A DNA stretch of 51,748 bases from Candidatus Pacearchaeota archaeon (GTDB lineage Archaea > Nanobdellota > Nanobdellia > Pacearchaeales > GW2011-AR1), in the NCBI GenBank assembly GCA_023136775.1, contig JAGLQO010000004.1, forward strand, positions 1-51,748, read 5' to 3'. Made by a program: the position numbers and the translations under genes. A model generated the notes under the pieces. The model saw nothing but the letters and a program-made list of their open reading frames with translations. It ran no database searches and was not told the origin of the DNA. This document shows, piece by piece, positions 47,746 through 51,748 of the stretch; positions within the stretch are counted from its first letter, which is position 1; each line of letters opens with the position of its first letter.

Positions 47746-48974
47746 TTAATTATTGTCAAGTTTGCACCCATTTCGGTTTCTACTTTTTTTAGTAGTTTTG
47801 AAATTTCTTTTATGCTTGTTTTTTCTTTGTACCAATAATATCCTTTTTTCTTAAAAACCCTATCGCCTTTAGCTTTTTTAAAAGCCTTAATCGGAATTTC
47901 TAAACCTAACTCTGGTCCCCTGAATTCAACTTCGGTTTTTTCTTCTACTACTAAATATCCCTTAGCCTTTTGTTTTCCAAAATAATCAAATTCTTTTTTT
48001 AATATAATTTGTTTTTTCCTAGCTAATTCCTCAGAAAAGAAATCTAAAATCTTTTTCATCTTTGTTCCAGCGATGTCGCCTTCTTGCCTATTCGTAGATA
48101 AATCCATTTCTATGAATACTGCTTTTGATTTTTCTGCAAAACTTTTTAATCCTTGAATATCAATTTCTTTTTTCTTGAAAAATTCTCCAGTTGGATTTTT
48201 TAAAAATTCTTTTGCTGTGTCTAAAAATTTTACGAAAGTTTCCATCCCAAGACCAGCTGTTACATTTCTATATTTATAAGTTGGGTCAATGACAACTAAT
48301 GGACAATTTAATTTTGAATGATTAAGTTCCCTTAAAACTTCATGTTCTCCCTTGAAATATTTTAAGGGGTCTATTACTTTTGCCCTTTGTATTTTTTTTA
48401 GAAATTTAACAAAACTTCCGAAATAAATCACTAATATTTCTAGAGAATAGCCGCTGAATCCATGAATATAACTTTCTGCTCCGTAATAACGATTTGCTCT
48501 ACAAAATGCCTTAGCAAGCTTAATTTCGTCTGCTATTGATGGATTTTTCTTAACTTCGGCTCCAATATATTTAACATGACTAAGAGAAACATCTGTCACA
48601 TTTTCTGCTAATTCTGGGTCACTATTTTTAATTACTGGAATGATTTCCAATATAGCATCTTTGCAATTAATTTGAAAATAATCGCGTGATCCATGAACTT
48701 TTTTTAAAGTTCCTGGCAATTTAAGATTTTTTAAGATTTTTTCTAGTTTTGATATATCTTCACTATAATCAAAAATTACAAAAATATCAACATCTTGTTT
48801 GGAGTCTTTTTTTATTAAAGTTCCCTTTGCTAAACTTCCGCCAATTCGTGCATGAACTTTTTTTGTTTTTAGTAATTTAACAAAATCGTTTGAAATATTT
48901 CTTAATTTAGAAACATCTTCGATTGATAATGAAATTTTATTTAGCTCATCTTTTAGAATATCTTGTATGTTCAT
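47742..48974 (-). CDS. cca: Archaeal class I CCA tRNA nucleotidyltransferase
   Basis: [28 protein letters not shown]; Archaeal CCA architecture. Confidence 0.9.
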   Translation of the reverse strand: MNIQDILKDELNKISLSIEDVSKLRNISNDFVKLLKTKKVHARIGGSLAKGTLIKKDSKQDVDIFVIFDYSEDISKLEKILKNLKLPGTLKKVHGSRDYFQINCKDAILEIIPVIKNSDPELAENVTDVSLSHVKYIGAEVKKNPSIADEIKLAKAFCRANRYYGAESYIHGFSGYSLEILVIYFGSFVKFLKKIQRAKVIDPLKYFKGEHEVLRELNHSKLNCPLVVIDPTYKYRNVTAGLGMETFVKFLDTAKEFLKNPTGEFFKKKEIDIQGLKSFAEKSKAVFIEMDLSTNRQEGDIAGTKMKKILDFFSEELARKKQIILKKEFDYFGKQKAKGYLVVEEKTEVEFRGPELGLEIPIKAFKKAKGDRVFKKKGYYWYKEKTSIKEISKLLKKVETEMGANLTIIN

Positions 48975-49002
48975 AATTTAAATAAGAGAAATTGATTTAT
49001 AA

Positions 49003-49383
49003 CTATTTCTTTAAGCCTAAATCTTCTATGTCAATTAAATATTTTCCTTCTTGGATTTTAAATACAATTGGGCGACGATTCATTAAGGAAACTATATCAA
49101 TTTCAAACTTTCCTGGACTTGAAATTTTTACACTTTCTAAATCTAAAATAACTGGTTTATCATCGTCTTCTATTTTTAAAATACTTCTAACATCTTGCTC
49201 AACTTGTTTTTTATCAACTGTATCAAATTCTGGGATTGGAATTTCTTTTTGTTCTTTTATTCTAGCTACTTGTTCATCTCTAATATAGAAAAAGAATTTA
49301 CCGCCACAACTAGAACATCCTTCAAGTATTTCTTTACTTGCGGCTTCTATTATTTTACTGCAATGTACGCATTGGTGTGGCAT
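49003..49383 (-). CDS. Zn-ribbon protein (OapC/ArvC-like)
   Basis: QCVHCSKIIEAASKEILEGCSSCGGKFFFYI. Confidence 0.7.
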   Translation of the reverse strand: MPHQCVHCSKIIEAASKEILEGCSSCGGKFFFYIRDEQVARIKEQKEIPIPEFDTVDKKQVEQDVRSILKIEDDDKPVILDLESVKISSPGKFEIDIVSLMNRRPIVFKIQEGKYLIDIEDLGLKK

Positions 49384-49558
49384 AGAAAAAGAAACCTCTC
49401 AAAGTATAAAAAACTAACTAAAAGCTATGGAGCGAATGAAATTCGCGATTGTGTTGCCAAGCTGGCAGTCTGTGTTTTTTTAGGACGGAGTCCGTGAAGA
49501 AAAATCCAGCTGCAAAATATGATAATGAGCGAAGCGAATTATCTTAGATTAATGTTTT

Positions 49559-49666
49559 TTATTTTCTCTGCAACATAAATTCGATTTTCTTTGGATCTTG
49601 TTTTATGTCTTTTACAACCGAGGCTGGACCGATGATTGTTATTGCGTCTTGTTCTCCGACTAGAAT
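49559..49666 (-). pseudogene. Duplicated 3' end of the DUF2073 gene
   Basis: 107 nt identical to 49837-49943 except one base; retains ...KIEFMLQRK*. Confidence 0.95.
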
Positions 49667-49672
49667 ACTATA

Positions 49673-49795
49673 TTGACATTTTTTCTGGTGAAAAAATCGT
49701 CAGAGAGAATCCACACAGGATTCTAAATTCCAGACCGCTTACCGTCAAGGCCGCAGACTGGTCTGATACATGGAGGGAATTTATTCTAAATTCCC
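49673..49795 (+). repeat. Structured dispersed element, copy 5
   Basis: H1 TTTTTTctggtgAAAAAA; H2 GAGAATCCacacaGGATTCT; H3 CCAGACC-gcttaccgtcaaggccgcagact-GGTCTG; H4 GGGAATTTattctAAATTCCC. Confidence 0.9.
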
Positions 49796-49835
49796 GACTG
49801 GTGCAGCTTCGCTATATAATCTAAGAATGCTAGTG

Positions 49836-50270
49836 TTATTTTCTCTGCAACATGAATTCGATTTTCTTTGGATCTTGTTTTATGTCTTTTACAACCGAGG
49901 CTGGACCGATGATTGTTATTGCGTCTTGTTCTCCGACTAGAATTTTTGCTATATTGTGTCTAATTCTGTCGAATAATTTTTGATGTTCGTTTTCTCCAGA
50001 GATTGCTGCAATTTCAACTCCTTGGAAATTTTCAACATTGCCAATTAACATCATAGAATTTTCAATCAATCTAACTTCTTCGTCGGCTGTTAATTTTCCT
50101 TGAAGAATAACAATTTTTTGATCAAGAACTGCACTCATTATTTTTTTAATTCTGCCAATTGTATCTTCTTTGGCTATTTCAGAATATGGCATAAAATGTA
50201 TTGTCAAATCTTTACTAGACTTCTTATTCACCTTTTTACTTTTTTTCTTTGCCATATTTTTAAATCTCAA
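49836..50270 (-). CDS. DUF2073 (OapB/ArvB-like) protein
   Basis: ILQGKLTADEEVRLIENSMMLI...FQGVEIAAIS...ITIIGPASVVKDIKQDPKKIEF. Confidence 0.8.
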   Translation of the reverse strand: MRFKNMAKKKSKKVNKKSSKDLTIHFMPYSEIAKEDTIGRIKKIMSAVLDQKIVILQGKLTADEEVRLIENSMMLIGNVENFQGVEIAAISGENEHQKLFDRIRHNIAKILVGEQDAITIIGPASVVKDIKQDPKKIEFMLQRK

Positions 50271-50574
50271 TCCCCTCTTTTATTGCTAAATTAATAATCG
50301 TGGGCTTGTCTTTCATCCCCTCAAACTCCTCAGAAGTAAGACAAACAAAATCCACTGAATAATTTGCGTCCCAAGCCCTATACATATCGGGAGCTCTCTT
50401 ATAACTTCTAACTCCATCAAACTCATCGCTAACCACAATCAAATCGAAATCGCTATCTTTCCTAAAATCTCCACGAGCTCGACTCCCGAACAAAATAATT
50501 TTTTTTATTTTTATTTTTTCAGAAACAATTTTTTTAAAAGCCTTTACAACTTTTATATTCTTTTTCTTATCCAT
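50260..50574 (-). CDS. MNT-type nucleotidyltransferase (HEPN-MNT partner)
   Basis: ILFGSRARGDFRKDSDFDLIVV. Confidence 0.9.
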   Translation of the reverse strand: MDKKKNIKVVKAFKKIVSEKIKIKKIILFGSRARGDFRKDSDFDLIVVSDEFDGVRSYKRAPDMYRAWDANYSVDFVCLTSEEFEGMKDKPTIINLAIKEGIEI

Positions 50575-50918
50575 ATCAACACCTCCTCAGCAAACTTAAT
50601 AAAGCTATTCACTTCCTTCTCTTTAAAATCTTCAAGAGGAATATATCTTGACCCAGTATATGAATTAGATAACTCCACCAAATTGTTAAGAAAATTCTCA
50701 GGAGAATCAACCTCTCTTCCTAATTTAGCTAAATCATGCGTCCTAATTAATCCTTTTCCATTCTTAATCATCAGAGCCTTGAGTCCTTTCTCAACAGATT
50801 GCTGACACAAAAAAATTGCAACGGAATACTTCTCACCATTAAAATTATATTTGGCACTATCCAAATCAATATCAGCCTGTTCCAACCACTTTTCAAATTC
50901 CTCTTTTTCATTCACCAT
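50553..50918 (-). CDS. HEPN domain protein
   Basis: EQADIDLDSAKYNFNGEKYSVAIFLCQQSVEKGLKALMI...RTHDL. Confidence 0.9.
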   Translation of the reverse strand: MVNEKEEFEKWLEQADIDLDSAKYNFNGEKYSVAIFLCQQSVEKGLKALMIKNGKGLIRTHDLAKLGREVDSPENFLNNLVELSNSYTGSRYIPLEDFKEKEVNSFIKFAEEVLIWIRKRI

Positions 50919-50919
50919 T

Positions 50920-51558
50920 TTAAACTTTTTTTACTAATTTAAAAAGTGCTTCATAAAACTCATCTATGTTTTCACCACTTTTTGCAGAGATTCCCACTAC
51001 ATCGTATTCTGGGAAGGCTCCCTTAACTTTCTTAATATCAGACTTTTTTAAATCTATCTTGTTTGCAACAATTAATACTGGGATATTTCTTGCAACAAGA
51101 TTTCCAATAATTGTAATATTAACTTGAGAATATGGATTTACCGTCGAGTCAATCATAATAACCACTGCATCCATATCGTCCAGCCATTTAATAGATTCTA
51201 TGATTCCTTGGGTTGCTTCCTTTGCTCGCTCTTGGGCCGCTTTCTTTTTCATTCCAAATTTCATGAAATCTTCAAAATCTATTTTTGTTGCAATCCCTGG
51301 AGTATCAATTAATTTAAACTCAATTTTTTTACCGTCTCTTGAAATCATTACCTTTTCTTTTGCTTGAACCTCTCTTGTCTCATGTGGCATTTTACTTACT
51401 GTTCCTAAATCTTCACCTAGCCAATCTTGACAAATTCTATTTGCGATACTGGTTTTACCTGCATTTGGAGACCCATAAAAACCTAATTTTATCTCTCCTT
51501 TCTTTTTAAAAATACCAGAAAAAATCTTTTTGGCAAAATTTTTAATTACTTTTATCAT
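50920..51558 (-). CDS. Era-like small GTPase
   Basis: GFYGSPNAGKTSIANR, LIDTPGI, VANKIDLKK, SAKSG. Confidence 0.9.
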   Translation of the reverse strand: MIKVIKNFAKKIFSGIFKKKGEIKLGFYGSPNAGKTSIANRICQDWLGEDLGTVSKMPHETREVQAKEKVMISRDGKKIEFKLIDTPGIATKIDFEDFMKFGMKKKAAQERAKEATQGIIESIKWLDDMDAVVIMIDSTVNPYSQVNITIIGNLVARNIPVLIVANKIDLKKSDIKKVKGAFPEYDVVGISAKSGENIDEFYEALFKLVKKV

Positions 51559-51560
51559 TA

Positions 51561-51748
51561 TTACTTTCGTGTAAATCTAGATTTATTAATGTTTCGCGGT
51601 GAAAGTTGTCCAAAAGCAGTCGCAACATTATTTCTTGCATTTGCTATGCCTGCATCTGAATTTAATGGTGGGGGTAAATTTGGTGGACCCATTGGTCGAT
51701 TTATGTTTTGATTAACAGAATTGTTTTGCTTAGCTTCTTTTTTTTGCT
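51561..51748 (-). CDS. C-terminal part of a Pro/Asn-rich protein (truncated by window edge)
   Basis: Reads ...PMGPPNLPPPLNSDAGIANARNNVATAFGQLSPRNINKSRFTRK*. Confidence 0.5.
   Translation of the reverse strand, partial: QKKEAKQNNSVNQNINRPMGPPNLPPPLNSDAGIANARNNVATAFGQLSPRNINKSRFTRK

Noticed and set aside
1-51748. CRISPR array or cas genes
   Set aside because: No regularly spaced 25-40 nt repeats with unique spacers; heptamer and 16-mer arrays have no spacers.
1-51748. Complete IS element or integrase
   Set aside because: No transposase or recombinase motif recognised in any ORF, so any mobility of the elements would need trans-acting functions.

Overview
AT-rich archaeal chromosome segment. 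Gene content suggests a DPANN/Pacearchaeota-Woesearchaeota-like lineage (inference). Informational and core genes: gatB, gatD, gatE, gatA and a divergent gatC; a bacterial-type aspS without the usual GAD insertion; ftsZ, aIF1A, aIF2-beta, proteasome beta, KH/beta-CASP aCPSF1, a KH protein, CCA-transferase, bacterial-type metK, signal peptidase, presenilin-like protease, and tRNA-Asn(GTT). Accessory content: a racemase / two ATP-grasp / S66-DUF1861 gene cluster, a phage-type protein, a Bro-N protein, a HEPN-MNT pair and decayed genes. The strongest unexplained signal is a family of ~125-190 bp dispersed structured elements (five clear copies and one divergent copy). Their hairpin stems change sequence in a compensatory way while internal sequences such as CTTACCGTCGAGGCCGCAGA are conserved. 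Copies often abut stop codons, and one is flanked by a 107-bp duplication of a gene 3' end. Other unexplained signals are a heptamer-repeat family that has entered gatA and gatE, a twin-hairpin leader upstream of ftsZ, and a duplicated 40-nt structured core. No database search or folding program was run; product names rest on motif recognition.
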